A stretch of DNA of 49,245 nucleotides from Phaeobacter sp. 11ANDIMAR09. GTDB lineage: Bacteria; Pseudomonadota; Alphaproteobacteria; Rhodobacterales; Rhodobacteraceae. The stretch spans positions 1 through 49,245 of the forward strand of contig NZ_LIKT01000030.1 in assembly GCF_001294455.1 (NCBI RefSeq), given 5' to 3'. Position numbers and translations under genes: made by a program. Under the pieces are notes generated by a model. The model had not been told where the DNA came from. It saw only the letters and a list, made by a program, of their open reading frames with translations, and did no database searches. Below, in pieces: positions 8,382 through 16,685 of the stretch. Each line of letters starts with the position of its first letter. Position 1 is the first letter of the stretch.

Positions 8382-9878
8382 ATGTTGGACTATAGCCACG
8401 CAGATTGGAAATCGCGGGCCAAAGCGCTGCAGTTTCACAGTCAGGCCTTTATCGGCGGCAAGTTTGTCGATGCCCTATCAGGCCGCACCTTTGACAGCAT
8501 CAACCCCGCCACTGGCGAGACCTTGAGCGCCGTTGCCGAATGTGATGCCGCTGACGTGGATCTGGCTGTTGTTGCGGCCCGTCGCGCTTACGACTCCGGA
8601 TCCTGGTCACGCATGGCACCCGGCGATCGTAAGGTGGTCTTGCTGAAACTGGCCGATTTGATCCGGGCGAACCTCGCAGAGATGGCGCTGCTCGACAGTC
8701 TTGATATGGGCAAGCTGGTCACGGACGCGGCGACAATCGACGCCCCCGGTGCCGCGCATTTCTTTCAATGGCATGCCGAGGCCATAGATAAGCTTTACGA
8801 CGAGGTCGCCCCCACTGGCCCCGGCGATCTCGCGCTGGTGTCACGGGTGCCGCTAGGGGTTGTCGGGGCCGTGACGCCCTGGAACTTTCCGCTTGATATG
8901 GCGACCTGGAAATCAGCTGCAGCCCTTGCCGCAGGCAACTCTGTCGTACTGAAACCTGCCGAGCAATCCCCGCTGTCTGCGCTGCGTCTGGCCGAGCTGG
9001 CGGCAGAGGCGGGCATTCCCGAAGGCGTCTTCAACGTGATCCCCGGCTTTGGACATACTGCCGGGCAAGCCCTGGGCCGCCATATGGATGTGGATTGCCT
9101 TGCCTTTACCGGCTCCACTCAGATCGGCAAGAAATTCATGGAATACTCCGGCCAGTCCAACCTGAAACAGGTCTGGCCCGAGACCGGTGGCAAAAGCCCC
9201 AATCTGATCTTTGCCGATTGCGAAGATCTGGAGACCGCCGCCGACATGGCCGCCTTTGGTATCTTCTTTAATCAGGGCGAAGTCTGTTCGGCCAATTCCC
9301 GGCTCTATGTCGAACGCTCGATCAAAGGCGCCTTTGTTGAAAAAATGATCGCCCGCGCCGAAGCTACCCAACCGGGAGATCCCCTGGATCCGGCGTCCAA
9401 AATGGGGGCCATTGTCGATGCCAGGCAGACAGAGGGCATCATGGCCGCGGTTGAAGCTGGCAAAGAGACCGCCAGGCTCGTCACCGGAGGAGCGCGCGCC
9501 TTTGTCGATGGCAAGGGCTGCTTTGTACAGCCGACGATCTTTGATGATGTGGATCACAACGACCCCTTGGCGCGGGAGGAGATCTTTGGCCCGGTGCTCT
9601 CGATCATCCCCTTTGACAGCGAAGAACAGGCGATCAATATGGCCAATGACAGCATCTACGGATTGGCGGCCTCAGTCTGGACGGATAATCTGAGCCGCGC
9701 CCTGCGGGTGTCGGATCAACTGGTCGCCGGGACTGTTTCGGTCAATACGGTTGATGCGCTCTCAGCCCAGACCCCGTTTGGCGGGATGAAGCAGTCAGGC
9801 TTTGGCCGTGATCTGTCACTGCACAGTTTTGACAAATACACTGCGCTGAAAACAACCTGGATCAAGTACAAGGCTTGA
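8382..9878 (+). CDS. NAD(P)-dependent aldehyde dehydrogenase (PuuC/betaine-aldehyde type)
   Basis: This 498-residue protein is full length for the ALDH superfamily. The general-base glutamate lies in PETGGKSPN and the catalytic cysteine in GEVCSANSR. VTPWNFPLD and EEIFGPVLSI are standard ALDH segments. The sequence resembles gamma-glutamyl-gamma-aminobutyraldehyde dehydrogenases, which act on amino-aldehydes. It starts 15 bases after the DUF1028 stop with an AGGA ribosome-binding site, so it belongs to the same operon. In this pathway it would oxidise a semialdehyde to an acid, for example toward a glutamate-like product; the actual substrate is not evident. Confidence 0.9.
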   Translation: MLDYSHADWKSRAKALQFHSQAFIGGKFVDALSGRTFDSINPATGETLSAVAECDAADVDLAVVAARRAYDSGSWSRMAPGDRKVVLLKLADLIRANLAEMALLDSLDMGKLVTDAATIDAPGAAHFFQWHAEAIDKLYDEVAPTGPGDLALVSRVPLGVVGAVTPWNFPLDMATWKSAAALAAGNSVVLKPAEQSPLSALRLAELAAEAGIPEGVFNVIPGFGHTAGQALGRHMDVDCLAFTGSTQIGKKFMEYSGQSNLKQVWPETGGKSPNLIFADCEDLETAADMAAFGIFFNQGEVCSANSRLYVERSIKGAFVEKMIARAEATQPGDPLDPASKMGAIVDARQTEGIMAAVEAGKETARLVTGGARAFVDGKGCFVQPTIFDDVDHNDPLAREEIFGPVLSIIPFDSEEQAINMANDSIYGLAASVWTDNLSRALRVSDQLVAGTVSVNTVDALSAQTPFGGMKQSGFGRDLSLHSFDKYTALKTTWIKYKA

Positions 9879-9908
9879 ACCGGGTCACTCACAGGGCATA
9901 ATGACACT

Positions 9909-10838
9909 ATGGCATTGCGGTTCACTCTTCGGCAGTTGGAATATTTTGTCGCCGTTGGCGAGGCCGGCTCGATTGCGCAGGCCAGCGAAAGGGTGAATGT
10001 CTCTTCACCCTCTATTTCGGCGGCGATCTCTCAGCTTGAGGACGAGTTTGGCCTGCCGCTGTTTGTCCGCAAACATGCACATGGGCTCAGCCTGACACAG
10101 GCTGGGCGGCAATTCATGTCACAGGCCAATCAGGTGCTAAGCGAGGCCGAAGCTCTGAACCGCCTCGCCGGTGATATCTCTGGCAACGTTCAGGGGCCAC
10201 TGAATATCGGCTGCCTGCTGAGTTTCGCCCAGGTTCTGCTGCCCGCGATCCGCCGCCAATTCGAGCTGAAGTATCCAGATACCCGCGTCAGCCAGGTGGA
10301 AACCGATCAGTCCCGCATCATTGAACTGCTGCGCCGTGCCGAAATCGACGTTGCCTTGTCCTATGATCTGGAGATCCCGCCGGATCTGGAATTTGTGCCG
10401 CTGCGCAGTCTGCCCCCCTATGCCATGGTGCCCGAAGGCCATCCCTTGGCGCGGCAAAATGAGGTCGGTGTCGAAGAGCTGCTCGACTATCCGATGGTGC
10501 TGTTGGATCTGCCGCTCAGCAGTGACTATTTCCTTAGCTTCTTTGATGCCACGGGGCGCAAGCCACGTGTTGTGGAGCGCACCCGTGACATGGCCGTCAT
10601 GCGGTCTTTGGTGGCCAATGGCTTTGGCTATGCCATCGCCAATATCCGCCCCTATTCCGATCTCTCCCCGGATGGGCGACGGTTGGTGTTCATTCCGATC
10701 AAAGGGGAGCAACGGCCGATGCAACTGGGGCTTATCATTCCAGAGGGTGCGCGCAACGTATTGACTGTAAATGCCTTTATAGATCATGCCAGCGAAGTCA
10801 TTCAGAATTGGAACTATCCGGGGCAGATAATTAGCTAA
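9909..10838 (+). CDS. LysR-family transcriptional regulator of the catabolic island
   Basis: This 309-residue regulator has an N-terminal winged helix-turn-helix (FTLRQLEYFVAVGEAGSIAQ and onward, about residues 5-65) and a C-terminal periplasmic-binding-protein-like effector domain (about 90-300). It is co-directional with the catabolic genes, lying between the ALDH gene (30 bases upstream) and the TMADH-like gene (122 bases downstream). A ribosome-binding site is not obvious. I infer that it senses the pathway substrate or an intermediate and controls the promoters at 4379-4704 and 10839-10959, which share TTGGATTAGSCTAA and T-N11-A inverted repeats. Confidence 0.88.
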   Translation: MALRFTLRQLEYFVAVGEAGSIAQASERVNVSSPSISAAISQLEDEFGLPLFVRKHAHGLSLTQAGRQFMSQANQVLSEAEALNRLAGDISGNVQGPLNIGCLLSFAQVLLPAIRRQFELKYPDTRVSQVETDQSRIIELLRRAEIDVALSYDLEIPPDLEFVPLRSLPPYAMVPEGHPLARQNEVGVEELLDYPMVLLDLPLSSDYFLSFFDATGRKPRVVERTRDMAVMRSLVANGFGYAIANIRPYSDLSPDGRRLVFIPIKGEQRPMQLGLIIPEGARNVLTVNAFIDHASEVIQNWNYPGQIIS

Positions 10839-10855
10839 ACCTGGCAGGCCCATCG

Positions 10856-10908
10856 CTTAAGCTTTGCCTAAGCCACGCTTTCGCAACCTTGTCTTTAGGC
10901 TAATCCAA
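10856..10908. promoter_or_regulatory. Putative LysR operators before the TMADH-like gene
   Basis: CTTA-N9-TAAG at 10856-10872 is an inverted repeat with T-N11-A spacing. TTAGGCTAATCCAA at 10895-10908 is the reverse complement, with one mismatch, of the element at 4538-4551. The region directly precedes the GTG start at 10960 and follows the LysR gene, which fits positive control by that regulator. Confidence 0.5.
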
Positions 10909-10959
10909 TCTTCTGTCACCTTCGTCTGAAACTGTGATCCCGACAGGAGCAAGAGAGAC

Positions 10960-13029
10960 GTGCGCGACCAACGGTATGATGTCCTATTTGACCCAATGAA
11001 AATTGGCCCGGTGACGGCCAAGAACCGCTTTTACCAGGTGCCACATTGCAATGGTGGCGGGTATCGTGACCCCTCTGCGGCAGCCGAAATGCGCCGTTCC
11101 AAAGCGGAGGGCGGCTGGGGGGTGATCTTTACCGAACAATGCGAAATGCATCACACCTCGGAAATCACCCCCTTCATCGAGCTGCGCCTCTGGGAAGACA
11201 AGGACATCCCGATGCTGCGCAGGATGTCAGACCGGATGAAGGAACATGGTGCTCTGGCGGGTATCCAGCTGGCCTACTCGGGCGTCAATGGTCCGAACCT
11301 CTATTCCAAAGAGGTGCCCCTGGCCGTTTCGGCGCAGCCAATCCGCACCTTTACCAATGATCCGGTTCAGGCTCGCGCCTTGGACAAAAGCGATATCCGC
11401 GATCTGCGCCGCTGGTTTGTCAATGCCGCGCTGCGTTCCAAAGAAGCCGGCTTTGACCTGATCTGTCTGTATGGGGCGCATGGGTTTGGCATTTTCCAAC
11501 ATTTCCTGAGTCGCGCCACCAATCACCGCAGCGATGAATATGGCGGCAGTCTGGAAAACCGGTCGCGCTTTGTGAATGAGGTGATCTCGGACATCAAAGA
11601 TGCTGTGGGCGACACAATGGGCATTACCCTGCGGGTGTCATTGGATGAAACCATTGGCGATCTTGGGTTTTCCAATGCCGAGGTGCGCGATTTTGTCGAA
11701 ATGAACCGCAATCTACCGGATCTTTGGGATTTGGCTCAGGGCACCTGGGAAGATTGTTCCGGCCCCTCCCGCTTTAAGGAAGAGGCGGCGCAAGAGGCGC
11801 TGGTCAGGGGTATCCATGAGCTGACAGACAAACCGATTGTTGGCGTTGGACGTTTCACCAGCCCGGATGTGATGGCCAAGATGGTGCGCAATGGCACGCT
11901 TGATTTCATTGGCTGCGCCCGCCCGTCCATTGCGGACCCTTTCCTGCCCAAAAAGGTCGAAGAGGGCCGGATCGAAGACATTCGTGAATGTATCGGCTGC
12001 AATATCTGCATCACTGGCGATATGACCATGTCGATCAGCCGCTGCACCCAGAACCCCACTTTTATGGAGGAATGGCGCAAGGGCTGGCATCCCGAGCGGA
12101 TGAACACCAAAGGTGACAGCTCTAGCGTGCTGGTGCTTGGCGCCGGCCCTGCAGGACTGGAAGCCACCCGGGCCCTGGCCGAGCGGGGCTACGACGTGGC
12201 CTTGGCCGAAGCGGGCAGAGCCATTGGCGGCCGCGTTGCACGGGAACGCCTGTTGCCCGGCCTGTCGGCTTGGGGACGGGTCGTGGATTACCGCGACTAT
12301 CAGATCAGCCAGAAGCCCAATGTAGAGACATATTTTGACAGTGCCCTGGACGCCGACAGCATCCTGGAGTTCGGCTTTGAAAACGTCTGTATCGCCACTG
12401 GCGCCAAATGGCGCCGCGATGGGGTGGCCCGCCAGCATGTGGTGCCCTTTCCAACGGATGATCATATGTCGCTGTTTACACCGGATGACCTGATGGATGG
12501 CGCAAGCCCCACGGGGCATGTCGTGATCTATGACGATGATCACTACTATATGGGCGGTGTCATGGCTGAACTGTTGGTGCAAAAGGGCTGCACAGTCACG
12601 CTGGTAACTCCCGCAGCCTATGTCAGCGAATGGACCCTCAACACGCTGGAACAGCATGAAATTCATCGCCGCCTGGCACGTTTGGGCGTAATGATTGAAC
12701 TCAACCGTGGCGTTTCCGGCATTGGCAAAGACCATGTAATCACCAATTGCATGTTCACCGATCAAAGCCGCCCCATACAATGTGACGCTGTGCTCTTGGT
12801 GTCTTCCCGCCAGGAGAACAACGGCGTTTACGCTGATCTGGTGGCCCGGCAGGAGGAATGGGCCGATGCCGGGATCAAATCGGTGAAGCTGATCGGAGAT
12901 GCCAATGCACCGGGCCCGATTGCCTGGGCCACCTATGCCGGGCACCGCTATGCGCGGGAACTGGACGCAGAGGACATTGGCGATGCCCTGCCGTTTCGCC
13001 GCGAAATCACTGAGCTGGCTGCCGAATAA
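10960..13029 (+). CDS. Trimethylamine dehydrogenase-type iron-sulfur flavoprotein
   Basis: This 689-residue protein is a close relative of trimethylamine/dimethylamine dehydrogenase. It has an N-terminal FMN TIM barrel (about 1-340), a [4Fe-4S] site (Cys344, Cys347, Cys350, Cys362) and C-terminal nucleotide-binding domains starting at VLVLGAGPAGLEA. Cys30, in RFYQVPHCNGGG, lines up in both motif and number with the TMADH cysteine that carries covalent 6-S-cysteinyl-FMN. The TMADH substrate-bowl tyrosine near residue 60 appears to be glutamine here (FTEQCEM), which argues for a different amine. I used the GTG at 10960 with AGGAG 10 bases upstream. It probably demethylates a secondary or tertiary amine, passing electrons to ETF or a quinone-linked carrier. 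Confidence 0.88.
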   Translation: MRDQRYDVLFDPMKIGPVTAKNRFYQVPHCNGGGYRDPSAAAEMRRSKAEGGWGVIFTEQCEMHHTSEITPFIELRLWEDKDIPMLRRMSDRMKEHGALAGIQLAYSGVNGPNLYSKEVPLAVSAQPIRTFTNDPVQARALDKSDIRDLRRWFVNAALRSKEAGFDLICLYGAHGFGIFQHFLSRATNHRSDEYGGSLENRSRFVNEVISDIKDAVGDTMGITLRVSLDETIGDLGFSNAEVRDFVEMNRNLPDLWDLAQGTWEDCSGPSRFKEEAAQEALVRGIHELTDKPIVGVGRFTSPDVMAKMVRNGTLDFIGCARPSIADPFLPKKVEEGRIEDIRECIGCNICITGDMTMSISRCTQNPTFMEEWRKGWHPERMNTKGDSSSVLVLGAGPAGLEATRALAERGYDVALAEAGRAIGGRVARERLLPGLSAWGRVVDYRDYQISQKPNVETYFDSALDADSILEFGFENVCIATGAKWRRDGVARQHVVPFPTDDHMSLFTPDDLMDGASPTGHVVIYDDDHYYMGGVMAELLVQKGCTVTLVTPAAYVSEWTLNTLEQHEIHRRLARLGVMIELNRGVSGIGKDHVITNCMFTDQSRPIQCDAVLLVSSRQENNGVYADLVARQEEWADAGIKSVKLIGDANAPGPIAWATYAGHRYARELDAEDIGDALPFRREITELAAE

Positions 13030-13038
13030 GGAGCCTTT

Positions 13039-14178
13039 ATGACTCGCACCCTAGAGATATTGGATCGGTTGATCGCCTTTCCCACGATCAGCGCTGACAG
13101 CAATTTGGCGCTGATCGACTATGTACAGGGTCTGTTGCAGGCCGCCGGGGCCGAGACGGTCCGTCTTTTGTCGCCCTGTGGCCAGAAGGCGGGACTCTTT
13201 GCGCGGATAGGCGCGGGCAGCGGTGGGGTCTGCCTGTCTGCCCATACCGATGTCGTGCCCGTGGCGGGCCAGAAGTGGAGCACGGCCCCCTTCAAGCTCA
13301 CCGCGCGTGGCGATCGGCTATTGGGGCGCGGCACCACGGATATGAAGGGATTTCTGGCCTCGGCTCTGGCCTGTGTCGAACGGGCTGCACAGCTGCAATT
13401 GGCCGAACCTTTGACCCTGGTGATTTCCTATGACGAAGAGATCGGCTGCGTCGGCATTCGTCAGATGATGCCTCAGCTGGAACCGCTCTTGGGAGATCCA
13501 CGCGCCGTGATTGTGGGTGAGCCGACCTCGATGCAGGTCGCCATCGGACACAAGGGCAAGGTGGCTTTGCGCGTCACCTGCCAGGGGGAATCCGGGCATA
13601 GCGCTCTGGCACCAGAGTTTCGCAATGCCATCCACCTGGCTGCAGACTTTGTCACCGCGATGCGCGAACTGCAGGATGATCTGGCACAGGGCGCCTGTGA
13701 CAGCGCCTATAGCATTCCCTATTCCACGATCCATATTGGCAAAATTGCAGGGGGAACAGCGCTGAACATTGTTCCAGATCTGGCGCAGATCGACATGGAG
13801 TTTCGCCATTTGGGACAGGTCGACCCTGCGGCGTTACGCTCCCTGATCGAAACCAAAGCCCGCCAGATCAGCCAAAGGTACAACGCCCCCAATGCAATTC
13901 AGGTGGCCGAGGTGAACGCTTATTTCGGGCTGGGCACTTTGCCTGAAGCGCCAGTGGTCACTTGGGCGCAACAGTTAACCGGCGGCACAGCAATAACCAA
14001 AGTTGCCTTTGGAACCGAGGCTGGTTTTTTTGCCAATCTCGGCCTGCCCGTTGTTGTGATCGGCCCCGGCGACATGGCCGCAGATGGGCATCAGCCGGAT
14101 GAGGGGCTCAACCAGGCAGAGCTTTTCCGCTGCGATGCCTTTATGGACCGGCTGCTTTTGGACCTGAAAGCTCCCTGA
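13039..14178 (+). CDS. M20-family amidohydrolase (ArgE/DapE-type deacylase)
   Basis: This 379-residue zinc peptidase-family protein matches ArgE-type acetylornithine deacetylases in length. The first metal histidine lies in SAHTDVVPV, the bridging aspartate in GRGTTDMKG, the catalytic glutamate pair in DEEIGCVG, and later ligands in GEPTSMQVAIGHKGK and the C-terminal ADGHQPDE. It follows the TMADH-like gene by nine bases and is surely co-transcribed. Automatic annotation would call it argE. Its place in a catabolic operon suggests instead removal of an N-formyl or N-acyl group from a pathway intermediate, such as an N-acyl amino acid formed by ring opening (inference). Confidence 0.85.
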   Translation: MTRTLEILDRLIAFPTISADSNLALIDYVQGLLQAAGAETVRLLSPCGQKAGLFARIGAGSGGVCLSAHTDVVPVAGQKWSTAPFKLTARGDRLLGRGTTDMKGFLASALACVERAAQLQLAEPLTLVISYDEEIGCVGIRQMMPQLEPLLGDPRAVIVGEPTSMQVAIGHKGKVALRVTCQGESGHSALAPEFRNAIHLAADFVTAMRELQDDLAQGACDSAYSIPYSTIHIGKIAGGTALNIVPDLAQIDMEFRHLGQVDPAALRSLIETKARQISQRYNAPNAIQVAEVNAYFGLGTLPEAPVVTWAQQLTGGTAITKVAFGTEAGFFANLGLPVVVIGPGDMAADGHQPDEGLNQAELFRCDAFMDRLLLDLKAP

Positions 14179-14262
14179 CAGGGGGCCAAATTTTCCTGTC
14201 TCGCCCTCAGCAAAGCCCGTATTGCCAGACGCGTCGACCGGATCGCGGGTCACGACACCGGT

Positions 14263-14916
14263 CTAAACTGACAAGAGCCGTTTTGCCTCACGTGCCAGGG
14301 TGGTGATCTCATCCCAGGCCTGCGCCGAGACCAACGCATCCGGAGCCACCCAACTGCCGCCCGCACAGAGCACATTGGACAGGCCAAGGTAGTCCCGGGC
14401 ATTTGACAGGCTGATCCCTCCGGTTGGGCAAAAACGGATCTGCGGCAAAGGCGCGCCAATTGCCTTGAGCGCAGGCGCGCCTCCTGAGGCCTCTGCCGGG
14501 AAAAACTTCTGCGTGGTGTAGCCGCGTTCCAGCAGGCGCATGGCTTCGCTTGCAGTGGCAGCGCCAGGAAGCAGGGGCAGATCTTCTTCAAGGCAGGCCT
14601 CAGTCAGCGCATCCGTGGCGCCAGGCGAGACACCAAACTCCGCACCGGCGGCCTTGGCTGCGCGCACATCCTGCGGCGTGACCAGGGTACCCGCCCCGAC
14701 GACCCCCCCGGGGATCTCGGCCATTGCGGCAATCACATCCAGCGCGGCAGGCGTGCGCAAAGTCACCTCCAGCGCGGGCAACCCACCAGCTATCAGGGCC
14801 TTGGCCAGCGGTGCCGCGTCAGCAGCCTCCCGGACCACAAGAACCGGCATGATAGGGGCCAATTGGCAAACTTCGCGGGTTTTCTGTTGCGCCGCTTCTG
14901 AGTTCTCTCTCGTCAC
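14263..14916 (-). CDS. eda: 2-dehydro-3-deoxy-phosphogluconate (KDPG) aldolase
   Basis: This 217-residue class I aldolase of the KDPG/KHG family cleaves KDPG to pyruvate and glyceraldehyde 3-phosphate in the Entner-Doudoroff pathway. The Schiff-base lysine is in TTQKFFPAEASGG, the conserved glutamate in EVTLRTPAAL, and the phosphate loop in FCPTGGISL. It starts with GTG at 14916; an ATG at 14927 in another frame is not usable. No dehydratase (edd) gene is adjacent. It is transcribed leftward toward the M20 gene and lies downstream of the CMD-family gene, possibly as a separate unit. Confidence 0.92.
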   Translation of the reverse strand: MTRENSEAAQQKTREVCQLAPIMPVLVVREAADAAPLAKALIAGGLPALEVTLRTPAALDVIAAMAEIPGGVVGAGTLVTPQDVRAAKAAGAEFGVSPGATDALTEACLEEDLPLLPGAATASEAMRLLERGYTTQKFFPAEASGGAPALKAIGAPLPQIRFCPTGGISLSNARDYLGLSNVLCAGGSWVAPDALVSAQAWDEITTLAREAKRLLSV

Positions 14917-15069
14917 ATCTCACCCATTTTGCAAACAGCTGATGTCATCGCACCCTAAGGAAACGAGCCCAGCCCCCATTCTGACGGGTCCACCCTAATG
15001 GCACTGCGGACCAAATGCCAAGAGCGCTGGGCGAGGAGAGGAAAGCGGATGTCCCACCGCTCCGAACTG

Positions 15070-15447
15070 TCAGCTTTCCTCGATGATCCTACGGGCAACG
15101 CGGAAGCATTCCACCGCCTGCGGAACACCACAATAGATTCCAATAACATGGATGATGGCCCGGATTTCGTCCTGGCTGACGCCATTTCTGATCGCGCCGC
15201 GGCAGTGGAGCTCCCATTCGGTCATCTTTCCCAAAGCGCCAATCATTGAAAGATTCATCATCGACCGCGTCTTGGCATCGATCACATCGTCTCCCCAGCC
15301 AAAGCCCCAGCACCAAGCTGTCATGGCTTCTTGGAAGGGCCGGGTAAAATCATCGGCTGCAGCGAGGTTCTTTTCAACATACTCCGCGCCCAATGTCGCT
15401 TTTCGTTGCTCCAACCCTTTCAAAAACAGGTCTTCGTCAAAGCTCAT
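15070..15447 (-). CDS. Carboxymuconolactone decarboxylase (CMD) family protein
   Basis: This 125-residue protein starts at ATG 15447 behind an AGGGGA ribosome-binding site; a longer frame to 15498 has no supporting start. It has the alpha-helical CMD fold pattern, with KTRSMMNLSMIGALG, WELHCRGAIRNGVSQDEI and IYCGVPQAVECFR. The ELHCRGA segment lacks the CxxC pair of AhpD-type peroxidase members, so it is more like gamma-carboxymuconolactone decarboxylases, though the true substrate is unknown. It lies downstream of a LysR gene on the same strand, with a 216-bp gap. Confidence 0.85.
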   Translation of the reverse strand: MSFDEDLFLKGLEQRKATLGAEYVEKNLAAADDFTRPFQEAMTAWCWGFGWGDDVIDAKTRSMMNLSMIGALGKMTEWELHCRGAIRNGVSQDEIRAIIHVIGIYCGVPQAVECFRVARRIIEES

Positions 15448-15663
15448 GATCGTCCCCTTATCTCTCCGGCGGCATCCGTCGTTTGCAGAGTATTGCACAG
15501 CACCGCCGGATCTTTGGCGCGACCCTAGCTGGAATTGTCATGGCTGCCAAATGGGGTTTCAAGCTTTTCCCCAGAACCCGCGCGGATACGAGATCAAACG
15601 CCTCAGATCTATCGTCCTGATCTTAGGTATGTCGCGACTGGATTGCATGATATCTCGTCTGCG

Positions 15664-16587
15664 TTAGCTTCCATCTCTTGGGGTTGTATTGGCCACATGT
15701 GCCCGCCCCAAATGATCGATCAGAAAATCCATGAACACGCGGACCTTGGCTGAAACGACATTGCTTTTGGGGTAGATCAGCCAAAGGGCGGGTTTGTTTG
15801 CCAACTCATACTCTGGCAACACCGGCGTCAGCGTTCCCTCGGCAATCTCCTTTTGCACCGCCCAGAGCGAGTTGATCGAAATGCCGGCTCCGTTGAGCGT
15901 CGTTAGTTTTTGGGTCAGCCCATCGTTCAGGATCAGACAATGGGCAGCGGTCTTGGGGTCGAACATCGCCTGCGTCCCGTCGCGAGAGATCAGCGCCTTT
16001 GGGTCGGTATCCTTGAATGAAATCAACCGATGTTTCGCCAGATCTTTTGGAACAGCCGGAGTGCCATACCGTTCTAAATAGGCGGGCGCGGCGCAAAGGA
16101 TCCGGGTATCATCTGCCAGCTTGCGTGCGGTGAGGCTGCTGTCGGCCAGAACCGCGTTGCGCAGCGCCAAGTCAAAACTGCCCTCGATTAGATCAAACTG
16201 CGAATCCGACAGATGCAGGTCAAGCCGAAGGTCAGGGTATTTGTCCATAAAGATCGGCAACAGCGGCGCTATGTAGAGCTGAGCAAAGGTGCTGGGCGCC
16301 GCAAAGCGCAGGGTCCCGCTGACCTTTGTCTGGCCCTTACCCAAGGCAGCAAGGGCCGCCTCTTCCTGGGCGATCATCTCGCGCGCATAGGGCAGAAAAT
16401 CTTGGCCCTCTAGGGACAGCGACACCTTGCGGGTTGAACGATGTAGCAAGTCCGCGCCGACAAGTCGCTCCAGTTTTGCGATACGCGTGCTGGCAACCGC
16501 AGGGGCCATGCCCAGCGTACGACCTGCAGCGCTGATGTTCAGCGTCTCGCAGGCAAGAACAAAAAGGCGCAGGGTTTGAGTGTCCAT
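15664..16587 (-). CDS. LysR-family regulator, divergent from the CmcJ-type oxygenase
   Basis: This is a 307-residue LysR protein of the CrgA/DmlR-like type, with the winged helix in the first 60 residues (MDTQTLRLFVLACETLNISA and onward) and an effector domain from about residue 90. It diverges from the oxygenase gene at 16686 across 98 bp. This is the classical arrangement in which the regulator represses itself and activates the neighbour. It is the obvious candidate controller of the 16.7-21.5 kb cluster. Confidence 0.9.
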   Translation of the reverse strand: MDTQTLRLFVLACETLNISAAGRTLGMAPAVASTRIAKLERLVGADLLHRSTRKVSLSLEGQDFLPYAREMIAQEEAALAALGKGQTKVSGTLRFAAPSTFAQLYIAPLLPIFMDKYPDLRLDLHLSDSQFDLIEGSFDLALRNAVLADSSLTARKLADDTRILCAAPAYLERYGTPAVPKDLAKHRLISFKDTDPKALISRDGTQAMFDPKTAAHCLILNDGLTQKLTTLNGAGISINSLWAVQKEIAEGTLTPVLPEYELANKPALWLIYPKSNVVSAKVRVFMDFLIDHLGRAHVANTTPRDGS

Positions 16588-16685
16588 ATCATATACTTTT
16601 TCGGAACAGTGAAATCAAATATAACTTCTTTATATAGCATGTGAAAGTGATAAATCTGTTTGCGAGACGTGCACAGGAGCAGCCA
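16588..16685. promoter_or_regulatory. AT-rich divergent promoter region
   Basis: These 98 bp between two divergent starts are clearly AT-rich compared with the surrounding genes (for example aaatataacttctttatata). They end with an AGGAG ribosome-binding site for the plus-strand gene. I could not define a single operator by eye. Confidence 0.4.

Noticed and set aside
11713-12945. Open frame of about 410 codons on the minus strand
   Set aside because: Antisense to the TMADH-like gene, with no domain or start context.
14990-14999. Third copy of the island's regulatory motif (CCACCCTAAT, also at 4580-4589)
   Set aside because: Only ten bases are shared, and they lack the TTGGATTAGSCTAA core; chance similarity is likely.
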